Positions 46,648-55,589 of a DNA stretch of 64,000 nt are shown one piece after another. How positions within the stretch are numbered: position 1 is the stretch's first letter; every line of letters begins with the position of its first letter. The translations under genes were made by a program, and so were the position numbers. This stretch comes from Eubacterium limosum (GTDB lineage Bacteria > Bacillota > Clostridia > Eubacteriales > Eubacteriaceae): positions 1,550,001 through 1,614,000 of the forward strand of contig NZ_CP019962.1 of the NCBI RefSeq assembly GCF_000807675.2, written 5' to 3'. The notes beneath the pieces were generated by a model. That model had not been told where the DNA came from and ran no database searches. It was given only the letters and a program-made list of their open reading frames with translations.

Positions 46648-47892
46648 TTATTTATTAAGCTGTAATTGTGAGAGCTTCAAGCTCTGAGTATGTTCGATCG
46701 GTTCCCAGGTTTCAATCGGCTTGACAAAGCAGAGGACATTAATCGGTATCCATGAAAACAGGAAGAACCAGAAAGAGAAAAATGCTTTGCCGGCGACTTC
46801 TTTTATTTTGTGGTGTTCAAGCTTAACGACCATTGCGGTAAAGAGGAAGCTGATAATAACACCGCCGACACCAAAGAGAATGGCAAAGGTGAGGGCATCA
46901 GACCAAACCTGTGTGTTAATGAGTAAAAGTGTCAGTACAACGAATGAACAAATTGTATAGATGCTGGTTAAAACCTGCATGAACGGAGCAAGAAGATATA
47001 AGATCATATCCACGCACATCCAGTTACGCGTTTTTTTGAAGTTTTCCCATAAGGGAGCTGAGTACTGTGAAAAACACTGGATCGTACCGGTAGACCAACG
47101 CTTGCGCTGCTTCCAGGAGGTTTCAAAGGTAATGGGGTGTTCGTCGAAGGTAAGGGCTTCAGGAACCCATGCGACGCGATACCCCTTCATAATGGATTGA
47201 GTGGTAAACTCAATATCCTCAGTCATACTGAAGGTTCTGAAACCGCCATCTTTTAAGACTTCGCGGGAAACCATAAAGCCGGTTCCGTTTAAAGCGGCGG
47301 ACCAGCCGATCCCCTGTTTTGCAAGGTTCATAAAGCGGTTTAATGTCCAGTAAAAAATGGATTGACAGCCTGAGATCCAGGAGTCTGTTGGGTTTTTGCT
47401 GTCGCGGTAGCCCTGAGCAATTTTTTCTCCGTCACATAAAGCATTGTTCATTGCAGAGAAGAAATTTGGATCAACCAGATTATCAGCGTCAAAAACGCAG
47501 AAAGCATCAAAAACGTCATTGTCTGCAAAGGTAGCATCAAAAAACTGTTCTAAAGCAGCGCCCTTTGAGCGCACTTCAGAGGTACAGTGGAATATTTTTG
47601 CGCCGTGTTTCCGGGCTACCTCTTCAGTATTATCTGTACAGTTATTTGGAATAACGTAGATATCAAATAAATCCTCTGGATAATTCTGTTCTTTTAACGT
47701 ATCGATCAGATTCCCAATAACAAGGGATTCGTTTCTTGCGGCAATAACCGCGCACATGCGATTTTCAGGGGCATGCTGGTTGAACTTTGTGTGTTTACGG
47801 TATCCGGATATCCCTACGATTAAATAATAAATACCATAAGCAAAGAAAGGGACACCTAAAAGGAAAAGTAAAACATAAATTGTATCGACCAT
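46648..47892 (-). CDS. Processive-type GT2 membrane glycosyltransferase
   Basis: 414 residues from ATG 47892 (GAGG 5 bases upstream; the in-frame TTG at 47916 has none). One N-terminal span, a cytoplasmic GT2 domain with Asp135-Ala-Asp137, Thr-Glu225-Asp226 and the Gln262-Arg-Lys-Arg-Trp266 (QxxRW) motif, then three to four C-terminal spans. The D, DXD, ED, QxxRW set is that of polymerising enzymes such as PgaC, hyaluronan and cellulose synthases. It probably makes and extrudes a beta-linked polysaccharide or a glycolipid. It stands alone, without pga- or bcs-type partners. Confidence 0.87.
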   Translation of the reverse strand: MVDTIYVLLFLLGVPFFAYGIYYLIVGISGYRKHTKFNQHAPENRMCAVIAARNESLVIGNLIDTLKEQNYPEDLFDIYVIPNNCTDNTEEVARKHGAKIFHCTSEVRSKGAALEQFFDATFADNDVFDAFCVFDADNLVDPNFFSAMNNALCDGEKIAQGYRDSKNPTDSWISGCQSIFYWTLNRFMNLAKQGIGWSAALNGTGFMVSREVLKDGGFRTFSMTEDIEFTTQSIMKGYRVAWVPEALTFDEHPITFETSWKQRKRWSTGTIQCFSQYSAPLWENFKKTRNWMCVDMILYLLAPFMQVLTSIYTICSFVVLTLLLINTQVWSDALTFAILFGVGGVIISFLFTAMVVKLEHHKIKEVAGKAFFSFWFFLFSWIPINVLCFVKPIETWEPIEHTQSLKLSQLQLNK

Positions 47893-48340
47893 TTTATCCT
47901 CACTCGTTTCTTTCAAAATTTGAATTTAAACATGCCGCACTGTGTTGCGTTGAAAAGTCACTGTGTGGCATTTCTGGACAGTCTTCTTAAACTGTTAATA
48001 TTCTATCATCATCTCAAAAACGTAGCAAGACAAAATTTAAAATATTCATAAAATTTTAAGGAAATGGAAAGGTTCATTTAATATAATGCCTTATTTACAT
48101 GATGAAAATCGATTACAAACCTTTTAAGATATTGATAAATTTAAAAAAGGCTTAAAGGCGGAGGATTGGCGTTAAGGATTAAAAAAGAAAATGTCAATCA
48201 TTTTAAGTGCGTATTTTTGAAAAAACTTGGTTCGTTATTTTTAATGTGATAAAATAAAGCTACACAGGCGAAGATATGACGGTCTGTGAATAAATTAGAC
48301 GCTGCATCTTTAAAAAGAGCGGCAGTTAGGAGTTTTTATT
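47893..48340. other. Gene-free region with a promoter and short structured leader
   Basis: 448 bases between divergent genes. Apart from the promoter at 48227-48255 I see only a possible leader structure in 48263-48330: CACAG/CTGTG, and CTGCA-TCTTT...AAAGA-GCGGCAG just before the ribosome site. It does not match a riboswitch class I can recall. Confidence 0.5.
48227..48255 (+). promoter_or_regulatory. Promoter of the ECF S-component gene
   Basis: TTGGTT (48227-48232), 17-base spacer, TAAAAT (48250-48255); an ~80-base leader follows. Confidence 0.5.
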
Positions 48341-48934
48341 ATGTCACAGGTAAACAAAAAGACTGCACAGATGACACAGCTTACATTGCTGATCGCCATA
48401 CTGGTGGTACTTACCTTTACCCCACTTGGTTTTATTCAGATTCCTCCGGTTGCAATTACAATTTTGCACATTCCGGTGATTATCGGCGCTATTGCTATGG
48501 GGCCGGTTTGCGGTGGTATTTTAGGTTTGGCCTTTGGTATTCTAAGTATGCTTAAGGCTACATTTATGGGTGTTTCACCGGTAGATCTGATGTTTTCACC
48601 TTTTGCAAGCGGAGCCCCGATTCAATCTCTGGTTATGTGTATTTTGCCGAGAGTTTTGTTGGGGGTGATTGCAGGAGTGCTGTATGAAGCTTTAAAAAGC
48701 CGGCTGAGCAATGATGCTTTAAGCATAGGCATCAGCGCGGGTATAGCAACCTTATGCCATACAATCATGGTTATGGGGTGCTTATGGTTTTTCTTCAGCG
48801 CAATTCCGTTAAAGGAAGTTTTTTTAACCATTGTGGGCGTAAATGGTTTACTTGAGCTTGGCGTTGGCATTGTTATTACGATTGCCGTGTGTAAGCCATT
48901 AATGAAGTATTTGAAAACGAGAGTTGCTGTATAG
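48341..48934 (+). CDS. ECF transporter S component (vitamin/cofactor uptake)
   Basis: 197 residues with about six membrane helices. The N-terminal block LTFTPLGFIQIPPVAITILH and the HIPVIIGAIAMGPVCGGILG segment are typical of ECF S components, with some likeness to the pantothenate-type. The substrate cannot be told from sequence alone. S components use a shared EcfA/A'/T module, which is not encoded here, so it must come from elsewhere in the genome. It lies 19 bases before a P1 peptidase gene and likely shares its transcript. Confidence 0.85.
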   Translation: MSQVNKKTAQMTQLTLLIAILVVLTFTPLGFIQIPPVAITILHIPVIIGAIAMGPVCGGILGLAFGILSMLKATFMGVSPVDLMFSPFASGAPIQSLVMCILPRVLLGVIAGVLYEALKSRLSNDALSIGISAGIATLCHTIMVMGCLWFFFSAIPLKEVFLTIVGVNGLLELGVGIVITIAVCKPLMKYLKTRVAV

Positions 48935-48953
48935 CATCAGAAATGAGGTAACA

Positions 48954-49925
48954 ATGCAGGAAATAAACCTTAATGATATTGAAAATATCCGAATCGGCCA
49001 TGCGCAGGATATAGAAGGCGGGACAGGGTGCACCGTGATTATCAATGAACAGGGTGCACCTACAGGGCTTGATGTAAGAGGCGGAGGACCAGCCTCCAGA
49101 GAGAGTGAGCTTTTGAACCCGGTAGCTGCTGCCCAGGGAATCCATGCTGTTTTGTTAAGCGGCGGCTCTGCCTTTGGTCTGGACGCCGCCGGTGGCGTCA
49201 TGCAGTATCTGAGTGAGCGCAACATTGGCTTTGATACGGGTGTGGCAAAGGTACCGCTTGTCTGCCAGTCGTGTATTTTTGATTTGGTTGTCGGCAAACC
49301 GAATGCGTACCCAGATAAAGCGATGGCCTATCAGGCATGCCTAGATTCAGAAAACAGAAAAAGCATACAGAACGGTAATATTGGAGCCGGAACAGGTGCG
49401 ACCGTTGGCAAATATCGAGGAGTCCAGACGATGATGAAATCAGGCATTGGGACCTATGCCGTTAAGCTTGGCGATTTAAAGGTAGGTGCTATTGTCTCGG
49501 TCAACGCCCTCGGGGATATTTTTGATATTGAAAGCGGTGATAAGCTGGCAGGGATGCTCTCAGCAGACCTTTCTGAATTTGAGGATACCGAAGCCGCCAT
49601 GTATGAGGATATTTCCTGCAAAGAGAATCTGTTTACTGGAAACACAACCATAGGTGCTGTGATTACCAATGGGAAATTTAATAAGGTTGAAGCAAAAAAA
49701 ATAGCAGCAATGACCCATAACGGTTACGGACAGGCCATAAGGCCTGTCCATACCACAGCGGACGGCGACAGTGTCTATGTCATGTCTGTGGGCGAGGTGG
49801 CTGCAGATATTAATGTGGTTGGAACACTGGCGGCACGCGTGATGGCGATGGCCATAAAAAAAGCAGTGCTCGAAACAGAACCATTATATGGGTTGAAAAC
49901 AGCGTCAATGCTGTTACATAAATAA
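48954..49925 (+). CDS. P1 family (DmpA/BapA-type, S58) peptidase
   Basis: 323 residues from ATG 48954 (GAGG 7 bases upstream; an upstream ATG overlaps the S-component gene). Family blocks are VRGGGPASRESELL, HAVLLSGGSAFGLDAAGGV, GNIGAGTGATVGK, and NTTIGAVITN, where Asn230-Thr231-Thr232 marks the usual autoprocessing/nucleophile position. These N-terminal-nucleophile enzymes cleave N-terminal residues, including beta-alanyl or D-amino peptides. Cytoplasmic. Confidence 0.9.
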   Translation: MQEINLNDIENIRIGHAQDIEGGTGCTVIINEQGAPTGLDVRGGGPASRESELLNPVAAAQGIHAVLLSGGSAFGLDAAGGVMQYLSERNIGFDTGVAKVPLVCQSCIFDLVVGKPNAYPDKAMAYQACLDSENRKSIQNGNIGAGTGATVGKYRGVQTMMKSGIGTYAVKLGDLKVGAIVSVNALGDIFDIESGDKLAGMLSADLSEFEDTEAAMYEDISCKENLFTGNTTIGAVITNGKFNKVEAKKIAAMTHNGYGQAIRPVHTTADGDSVYVMSVGEVAADINVVGTLAARVMAMAIKKAVLETEPLYGLKTASMLLHK

Positions 49926-49941
49926 ACGAAGGAGCATTTTC

Positions 49942-50766
49942 ATGGCAATAAAAATGATCGTTACCGACTTGGATGGCACGCTTTTAAACACTCAGAATAC
50001 AATCTCTGAGAAAAACAAAGCAGCTTTTAAAAAAGCTAAAGAAAAAGGGATCATTCCTGTAGTGGCAACAGGCCGGATTGATAAAGAAGGCTGGTTTGCC
50101 GCCGAAGCCATTGGAGGGACCGATTATATGCTCTCCGGTAATGGCGGCGTGGTTCGAGACTATAAAAAAGATATTGTGATCTTTGAGGATGCTCTTTCAA
50201 AAGAGATTATCAGACAGATAATTGAGCTGGTGGATCAGTACGATGGCATTTTTGTCCAGGCGCATACCATTCATGGATGTGTCTGTACAAAAAAAACATT
50301 TCCTGAAATGCCAACAGCAGGATGGGCCGATGAATATGTACGTCAATTTAAGGAACAGCAAATTGTGGTTGAGGATATCGAGGACTATTTAGATAAAAAC
50401 CACTTGGAGGTCAGTAAATTTGTCATTTCATCCACCGACTTTGATAAATTGGATGAAGTCCAGAAAAGGGCGGGTGAAATTGTGGATTTAGTACCCTTGC
50501 GCCCAATGAACTATTGCCTTGAATGTATTCCAGAAGGGGTTGATAAAGGGTTAGGACTCACAAAGCTTTGCGAATATCTGGGAATAAGCCTTACAGAGGT
50601 CATGGTAATAGGAGATAGTGACAACGATTTGGAAATGATCGAAATTGCAGGAACAAAAATTGCCATGGGAAACGCTTATGACTGTGTCAAAACAATTGCG
50701 GACCATATCGTTTCTACAAATGATGAAGATGGTGTGGCAGAGGCCATTGAAAGATTTGCATTATAG
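49942..50766 (+). CDS. Cof-type HAD phosphatase
   Basis: 274 residues. HAD motif I TDLDGTLLN with nucleophile Asp9 and acid Asp11, motif III lysine in DKGLGLTKL, motif IV GDSDNDLEMIEIAG. The C2-type cap lies between. Such enzymes dephosphorylate sugar phosphates, flavin or cofactor phosphates. 16 bases after the P1 peptidase gene, so in the same unit. Substrate unknown. Confidence 0.92.
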   Translation: MAIKMIVTDLDGTLLNTQNTISEKNKAAFKKAKEKGIIPVVATGRIDKEGWFAAEAIGGTDYMLSGNGGVVRDYKKDIVIFEDALSKEIIRQIIELVDQYDGIFVQAHTIHGCVCTKKTFPEMPTAGWADEYVRQFKEQQIVVEDIEDYLDKNHLEVSKFVISSTDFDKLDEVQKRAGEIVDLVPLRPMNYCLECIPEGVDKGLGLTKLCEYLGISLTEVMVIGDSDNDLEMIEIAGTKIAMGNAYDCVKTIADHIVSTNDEDGVAEAIERFAL

Positions 50767-50807
50767 AAAAACAAAGCGTCACGCTGCCCGTGGCGCTTTG
50801 TTTTTTT
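50767..50807 (+). terminator. Terminator whose stem encodes the end of the opposite gene
   Basis: ACAAAGCGTCAC pairs with GTGGCGCTTTGT (one G-T pair), then seven T. The stem also encodes the last residues and stop codon of the minus-strand DUF488 gene. Confidence 0.9.
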
Positions 50808-51168
50808 GAAAAAGTATTGTGTTCAAATAATCGGCCAGAATAACGGCCTGGTTTTGTTCCTTATTGTTTGCAGAATAGATTAAAGTAACATTTTCTTCCT
50901 TCAGACGTTTCTTCAAATCGGATAGAAAAGTTTTGACAGCCTGATTATTTTTAAGTTCTTCCAAATATTGCGATTTAAAGCTTTCGTATGAATCTTTTCC
51001 AGAATGAAAACGCCGGATCAATTCTTTGCTGGGAGCAAGTTCCTTTTTCCATATATCGACATTGGCGCTGGAGTGAGTAAATCCTCTGGGCCAGTAGCTG
51101 TCTACTAAAACGCGGTACCCATCCATAATGTTTTTGGGTTCATAGATGCGTTTTGTTTCAATCACCAT
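50779..51168 (-). CDS. DUF488 family protein (YeaO-like)
   Basis: 129 residues from ATG 51168 (AAGGAAG upstream; an in-frame TTG six codons earlier lacks a site). The DUF488 signature is RIYEP, VLVDSYWPRGF and DIWKKELAPSKELIRRFH. Members are small cytoplasmic proteins without settled biochemistry. The 3' end lies within the terminator of the convergent HAD gene, giving the residues KAPRAA. Confidence 0.88.
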   Translation of the reverse strand: MVIETKRIYEPKNIMDGYRVLVDSYWPRGFTHSSANVDIWKKELAPSKELIRRFHSGKDSYESFKSQYLEELKNNQAVKTFLSDLKKRLKEENVTLIYSANNKEQNQAVILADYLNTILFQKNKAPRAA

Positions 51169-51230
51169 GATCACTTCCTTAATCAATTAGAGTATTCTTA
51201 TAAAAAATATACCCAAGTTTGACATAAAAT

Positions 51231-51259
51231 TTGCTTTCTTTTGTTTTTTAGTTTATAAT
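51231..51259 (+). promoter_or_regulatory. Promoter of the DEAD-box helicase gene
   Basis: TTGCTT (51231-51236), 17-base spacer, TATAAT (51254-51259), 30 bases before the ATG. Confidence 0.6.
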
Positions 51260-51289
51260 TAGATGTTATGTATTTAGAAAGGAAGTTAT

Positions 51290-52933
51290 ATGAAATTTAG
51301 AGAACTAGAGATTAACGAGCAATTGCTCAGGGCAATTGATGATATGGGATTTGTTGATATGACAGAAATTCAGGAACGCGCAATTCCCCGTTTGATGGAA
51401 GGCGGCGACCTTATTGGTAAATCCCAGACAGGAACAGGAAAGACTATGGCCTTTGCGATTCCTGCCATAGAGAAGATTGATCCAGAACTCAGAAAACCGC
51501 AAGTGCTGGTGTTGCTGCCGACACGTGAGCTGGCGCTGCAGGTTTCTGAAGAATTCAGAAAGGTTTTAAAATACAGCCACAGCATTAAAGTTGTTGCAGT
51601 GTTTGGCGGCGCTTCAATTGAAAACCAGATTCGTGATCTGAAATCCGGAGCACAGATTGTAGTAGGCACACCAGGACGTGTCATGGACCATATGCGTCGG
51701 AAAACTTTAAAATTCAACGCACTTACAATGGCAGTGCTGGACGAGGCGGATGAAATGCTGAATATGGGCTTCAGAGAGGATATTGAGCTCATTTTAGATG
51801 CGGTAGACCATGATGTTCAGACCGTTTTATTTTCGGCTACAATGCCAAAACCCATTTTAAAGATAGCGGAAACCTACCAGAAAAATCCGACAATGATTGA
51901 AATTTCGCCTAAAACAATGGTAGCGCCAAGTATTGAGCAGAAGTATTTTAATATTTCTGACCAGAATAAGTTTGAAGCTTTAACCCGTTTATTGGATGTC
52001 TATAAACCTCAACGCTCACTTATTTTCTGCAACACCAAACACTATGTTGACGAAATTACTGAAAATCTGCAGGAACTGGGGTATTCCGTAGACAAAATTC
52101 ATGGCGATATGCGCCAGGTATCTAGACTCAATGTCTTAAAACGCTTTAGCCAGGGGCGGCTGAAAATTTTAGTAGCCACCGATGTAGCGGCCAGAGGGAT
52201 TGATGTTGACGATGTGGATATTGTTTTTAACTACGATGTACCAGACAACGAAGAATACTATGTACACCGTATTGGCCGTACCGGACGTGCGGGGAAGAGC
52301 GGTCTTTCACTGACACTTGCCCGTTCAAGGGATCAGTTTAAACTGCGAAAAATAACCGATTATACCAAGAAAAGCATCGAACGCGATTTAATTCCGACCA
52401 GTGAGGTGATCAATGATATTAAGATCGCCCATTTCAAGGAACGTTTTAAGCTCAAAGCCGAAAAGGGAGAACTGGAACGTTACATTGCGATCATTCAAGA
52501 ACTTGAAGAAAAGGGCTACGAAGCAGAATTTATCGCTGCGGTTCTTTTACAGGCGCAGCTTCCTTTGTCAGATGCGGAAGATTTAAATACTGAGTTTAAA
52601 AAACGCGGGCGCCGTGAAGGCAGACGTGAAAGAGATGGAAAGCGCCGCAGAGAAGTAAAGGGCAGTAAAGGAAAATCCTTTGGCCCAGAAAAGACAAAAC
52701 GTCTTTTTATCAGTGTTGGTGAGAAAGACAAAGTGCAGAAAAGAGATATTCTCGGCGCTATTTGCGGCGAGTGTAATATTGCGTCTTCGGCAGTTGGAAA
52801 TATTGATATGTATAATAAATTTACCTTTGTGGATGTGGATGTGGATGTCGCCAAAAAAGTAGAAAAAAAACTGAATGGTAAAATGATCAAAGATAACAAA
52901 GTAAAAGTTGAAATTTCCAAAAAGAAAAAATAA
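51290..52933 (+). CDS. DEAD-box RNA helicase with DbpA-type RNA-binding domain
   Basis: 547 residues. Q-motif near residue 25, Walker A SQTGTGKT, PTRELA, DEAD at 151-154, SAT, HRIGRTGRAG; then a basic linker (RRERDGKRRREVKGSK) and a C-terminal DbpA RNA-binding domain (about 470-545, KRLFISVGEKDKVQ). The layout matches DbpA/DeaD/CshA-type enzymes that remodel rRNA during ribosome assembly and at low temperature. GAAAGGAAG precedes the ATG. Confidence 0.94.
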   Translation: MKFRELEINEQLLRAIDDMGFVDMTEIQERAIPRLMEGGDLIGKSQTGTGKTMAFAIPAIEKIDPELRKPQVLVLLPTRELALQVSEEFRKVLKYSHSIKVVAVFGGASIENQIRDLKSGAQIVVGTPGRVMDHMRRKTLKFNALTMAVLDEADEMLNMGFREDIELILDAVDHDVQTVLFSATMPKPILKIAETYQKNPTMIEISPKTMVAPSIEQKYFNISDQNKFEALTRLLDVYKPQRSLIFCNTKHYVDEITENLQELGYSVDKIHGDMRQVSRLNVLKRFSQGRLKILVATDVAARGIDVDDVDIVFNYDVPDNEEYYVHRIGRTGRAGKSGLSLTLARSRDQFKLRKITDYTKKSIERDLIPTSEVINDIKIAHFKERFKLKAEKGELERYIAIIQELEEKGYEAEFIAAVLLQAQLPLSDAEDLNTEFKKRGRREGRRERDGKRRREVKGSKGKSFGPEKTKRLFISVGEKDKVQKRDILGAICGECNIASSAVGNIDMYNKFTFVDVDVDVAKKVEKKLNGKMIKDNKVKVEISKKKK

Positions 52934-52961
52934 AATTTGTTAAAAGTGAGGGGGAAGTGTT

Positions 52962-54329
52962 TTGGTGGAAGAACAACAGTTACAGCATGAAAACAAAATG
53001 GGGACGATGCATATCCCCCAATTACTTTTTAGTATGGCTCTGCCAGCAATCATCTCGATGTTTGTACAGGCAATGTACAACATCGTAGACAGCGTCTTTG
53101 TCGCGCAGACAGGGGAAAATGCTCTCACCGCTGTTTCTCTTGCGTTTCCAGTACAGATGCTGATTGTATCCTGCTTTGTAGGTATGGGTGTAGGGATCAA
53201 TTCCGGTATTTCTAGGCGCCTTGGTGAAAAAAAACACCGCGAGGCAGAAATGGTAGCGGAACATGGCTTTCTGGTCGCAGTGATTTTATCTTTAGCTGCA
53301 GCCATTTTAGGCGCTGTTTTTTCAAATATTTTTGTAAAAATGTTTACGGACAACCCAGAAATTATTAAGGGATGTACAGATTATCTGCTGATTGTTACAA
53401 TTTTCAGCTTTGGGAGCATTATTACGCAGGCTGGTTTCAGCACACTGCAGGGCTCAGGCGATATGATTCAGCCAATGATCGGTCAGCTGATCGGGGCAAT
53501 CACGAATATTATTCTGGATCCGATTATGATTTTCGGTCTACTGGGCTTTCCGGCTCTGGGGGTTACAGGAGCTGCCATCGCGACAGTTACTGGCCAGATC
53601 ATTGCAATGGTCTATATTTTGATTGTAGTCCTAAAGCGGAAAAAGAACCTTTTAAAGCTTCATTTTCGTTCTTTTAAATACCGCGGAGCAATCATGAAAG
53701 ATATCGCTGTGGTAGGGCTTCCGTCTGCGATCATGCAGGGGATTGGTTCCTTCATGGTGACAGGCTACAACTTGATTCTGGCTGGATATGGCATGACCGC
53801 TGTGGCGGTTTTCGGGGTTTATTTTAAAGTGCAATCCTTCATTTTTATGCCGATTTTTGGGCTTGGACAGGGAGCAATGCCCATTTTTGGGTATAATTAC
53901 GGAGCTCAGAATGCAAAGCGGTTTAAAGAGACATTAAAGGTCTCTATTCTGACGAGCTTGGTCATTATGTTTGTCGGGGTTCTTTTGTTCCAGCTTTTCC
54001 CAGCTCAGATTTTTATGCTTTTCAATGCGTCAGAAGAAATGACGGCGATTGGGATTAATTGCTTCAGAGCAATAAGCCTGGCATTTCCGCTTGCGGGGAT
54101 ATCCATTATGCTCAGTACTTCTTTTCAGGCAATGGGAAAATCCTATCTCAGTATGATTTCCTCTTTCTTGAGACAGATGATTTTTTTACTGCCCTTTTCC
54201 TATCTGTTCTCTTTGATCGGAGGCCTGGATACGGTCTGGTATGGTTTTATCGTTTCTGAGATTGCCTGCCTTGTTTTTGAAGTTATCGTGTACCGGCATT
54301 ATAAAAAGAAAGTTTTAGACCGCTGGTAA
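52962..54329 (+). CDS. MATE family efflux transporter
   Basis: 455 residues from TTG 52962 or GTG 52965 after GAGGGGGA. Twelve membrane spans in two halves. Characteristic segments are FSMALPAIISMFVQAMYNIVD near the N-terminus and IFGLGQGAMPIFGYNYGAQ at the start of the second half. A Na+- or H+-driven exporter of cationic drugs or metabolites. It follows the helicase gene by 28 bases; its own terminator follows. Confidence 0.93.
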   Translation: MVEEQQLQHENKMGTMHIPQLLFSMALPAIISMFVQAMYNIVDSVFVAQTGENALTAVSLAFPVQMLIVSCFVGMGVGINSGISRRLGEKKHREAEMVAEHGFLVAVILSLAAAILGAVFSNIFVKMFTDNPEIIKGCTDYLLIVTIFSFGSIITQAGFSTLQGSGDMIQPMIGQLIGAITNIILDPIMIFGLLGFPALGVTGAAIATVTGQIIAMVYILIVVLKRKKNLLKLHFRSFKYRGAIMKDIAVVGLPSAIMQGIGSFMVTGYNLILAGYGMTAVAVFGVYFKVQSFIFMPIFGLGQGAMPIFGYNYGAQNAKRFKETLKVSILTSLVIMFVGVLLFQLFPAQIFMLFNASEEMTAIGINCFRAISLAFPLAGISIMLSTSFQAMGKSYLSMISSFLRQMIFLLPFSYLFSLIGGLDTVWYGFIVSEIACLVFEVIVYRHYKKKVLDRW

Positions 54330-54341
54330 AATGATTCGTTG

Positions 54342-54367
54342 AAGGATGCTGAAGAGCATCCTTTTTT
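54342..54367 (+). terminator. Rho-independent terminator
   Basis: AAGGATGCT (54342-54350) pairs with AGCATCCTT (54355-54363), GAAG loop, T-run. Confidence 0.9.
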
Positions 54368-54449
54368 ATTTTTATACAAAATAAAGGAATTGTCACTGTA
54401 CAAAAATATTTTGCTTTGGGTATAATTTAAGTATACGAGGAGGAATTCA

Positions 54450-55589
54450 ATGAAAATTTTATTAGTTATGGACCAATTTGATCATACCAACAATGGCACC
54501 ACAATGTCAGCAGTCCGCTTTGCAGAATCATTGAAAAAGCATGGGCATGAAGTGAGAATTGTCAGTACAGGAAAGGAAAGCCCTGACAAATATATGGTGC
54601 GTTCATATCATTTTCCCCCTGTTGTCAAACAGATTATTCAGAATCAGGGCATGACATTGGCGAAGCCTAGCAGGGAAGTTCTGAAAAAGGCTATTATATG
54701 GGCGGATATTGTCCATTTTTTAATGCCTTTTCCACTTTCGATCCAGGGTGCTAAAATTGCAAGGGAGTTGTCTGTCCCCGCAACAGCGGCCTTTCATGTG
54801 CAACCGGAAAATATTACCTACACGTTGAAAATTAATAAAGTAGAAAAAATTAATACAGCCTTGTATCAGGGCTTCAAGAATATTTTTTATAACCAATTTT
54901 CACATATTCACTGTCCCAGTAATTTTATCGCAGAAGAACTGCGTAAAAATGGTTATACAGCAAAGCTGCATGTTATCTCAAATGGTGTCGATCCGGATTT
55001 TTATTTCCGTAAGATTGATAAGATTCCGTTGCTCAGGGGTAAGTTTGTGATTTTAATGGTTGGCCGCCTGGCCAATGAAAAAAGACAGGATCTGCTCATA
55101 GAAGCAGCGGGGTTATCTAAATACAGGGACCAGATATGCTTGATATTAGCAGGACAAGGACCAAAGAAAAAGTTCTACGAGAAAGCTGGAGAAAAACTGC
55201 CAAATAAGGTTCTTATTGATTTTTTTGACAAGGAAAAGCTGCGTGATATCATTGCAATGAGCGATCTTTATGTTCATACAGCAGATGCTGAAAGTGAGGC
55301 GATCTCCTGTATTGAAGCATTTTGTAGCGGGCTGGTACCAGTTATCTCCAACAGTCCTAAATCAGCAACCTCTCAGTTTGCTTTAAATAACCGATGCCTC
55401 TTTAATGCAGGTGACCCTTACGATTTGGCTGCTAAAATTGATTATTTTATTGAACATCCTAAAGAAAAAAGGCTTTTAGAAAAAGAATATGCAGTATACG
55501 GTAAGCAATATAATATAGAGGACTGCGTTTATGAGATGGAAGAAATGTTTAAGGAGGCTATTGACGAGTATGATACAATACGAGGCTGA
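54450..55589 (+). CDS. GT4 glycosyltransferase (glycolipid-synthase-like)
   Basis: 379 residues, GT-B fold. MKILLVMDQFDHTNNGTTMS at the start, VGRLANEKRQDLLIEA in the middle and the donor-site Glu block DAESEAISCIEAFCSGLVPV. Related enzymes transfer glucose or mannose to diacylglycerol or to phosphatidyl-inositol; the fact that an acyltransferase gene overlaps it by 20 bases supports a membrane glycolipid role (inference). A promoter is not obvious beyond TTGGGTATAATTTAAG at 54416-54431. Confidence 0.86.
   Translation: MKILLVMDQFDHTNNGTTMSAVRFAESLKKHGHEVRIVSTGKESPDKYMVRSYHFPPVVKQIIQNQGMTLAKPSREVLKKAIIWADIVHFLMPFPLSIQGAKIARELSVPATAAFHVQPENITYTLKINKVEKINTALYQGFKNIFYNQFSHIHCPSNFIAEELRKNGYTAKLHVISNGVDPDFYFRKIDKIPLLRGKFVILMVGRLANEKRQDLLIEAAGLSKYRDQICLILAGQGPKKKFYEKAGEKLPNKVLIDFFDKEKLRDIIAMSDLYVHTADAESEAISCIEAFCSGLVPVISNSPKSATSQFALNNRCLFNAGDPYDLAAKIDYFIEHPKEKRLLEKEYAVYGKQYNIEDCVYEMEEMFKEAIDEYDTIRG

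Noticed and set aside
48256-48340. THF, TPP or preQ1 riboswitch before the S component
   Set aside because: None of the conserved core sequences I know for these classes is present.
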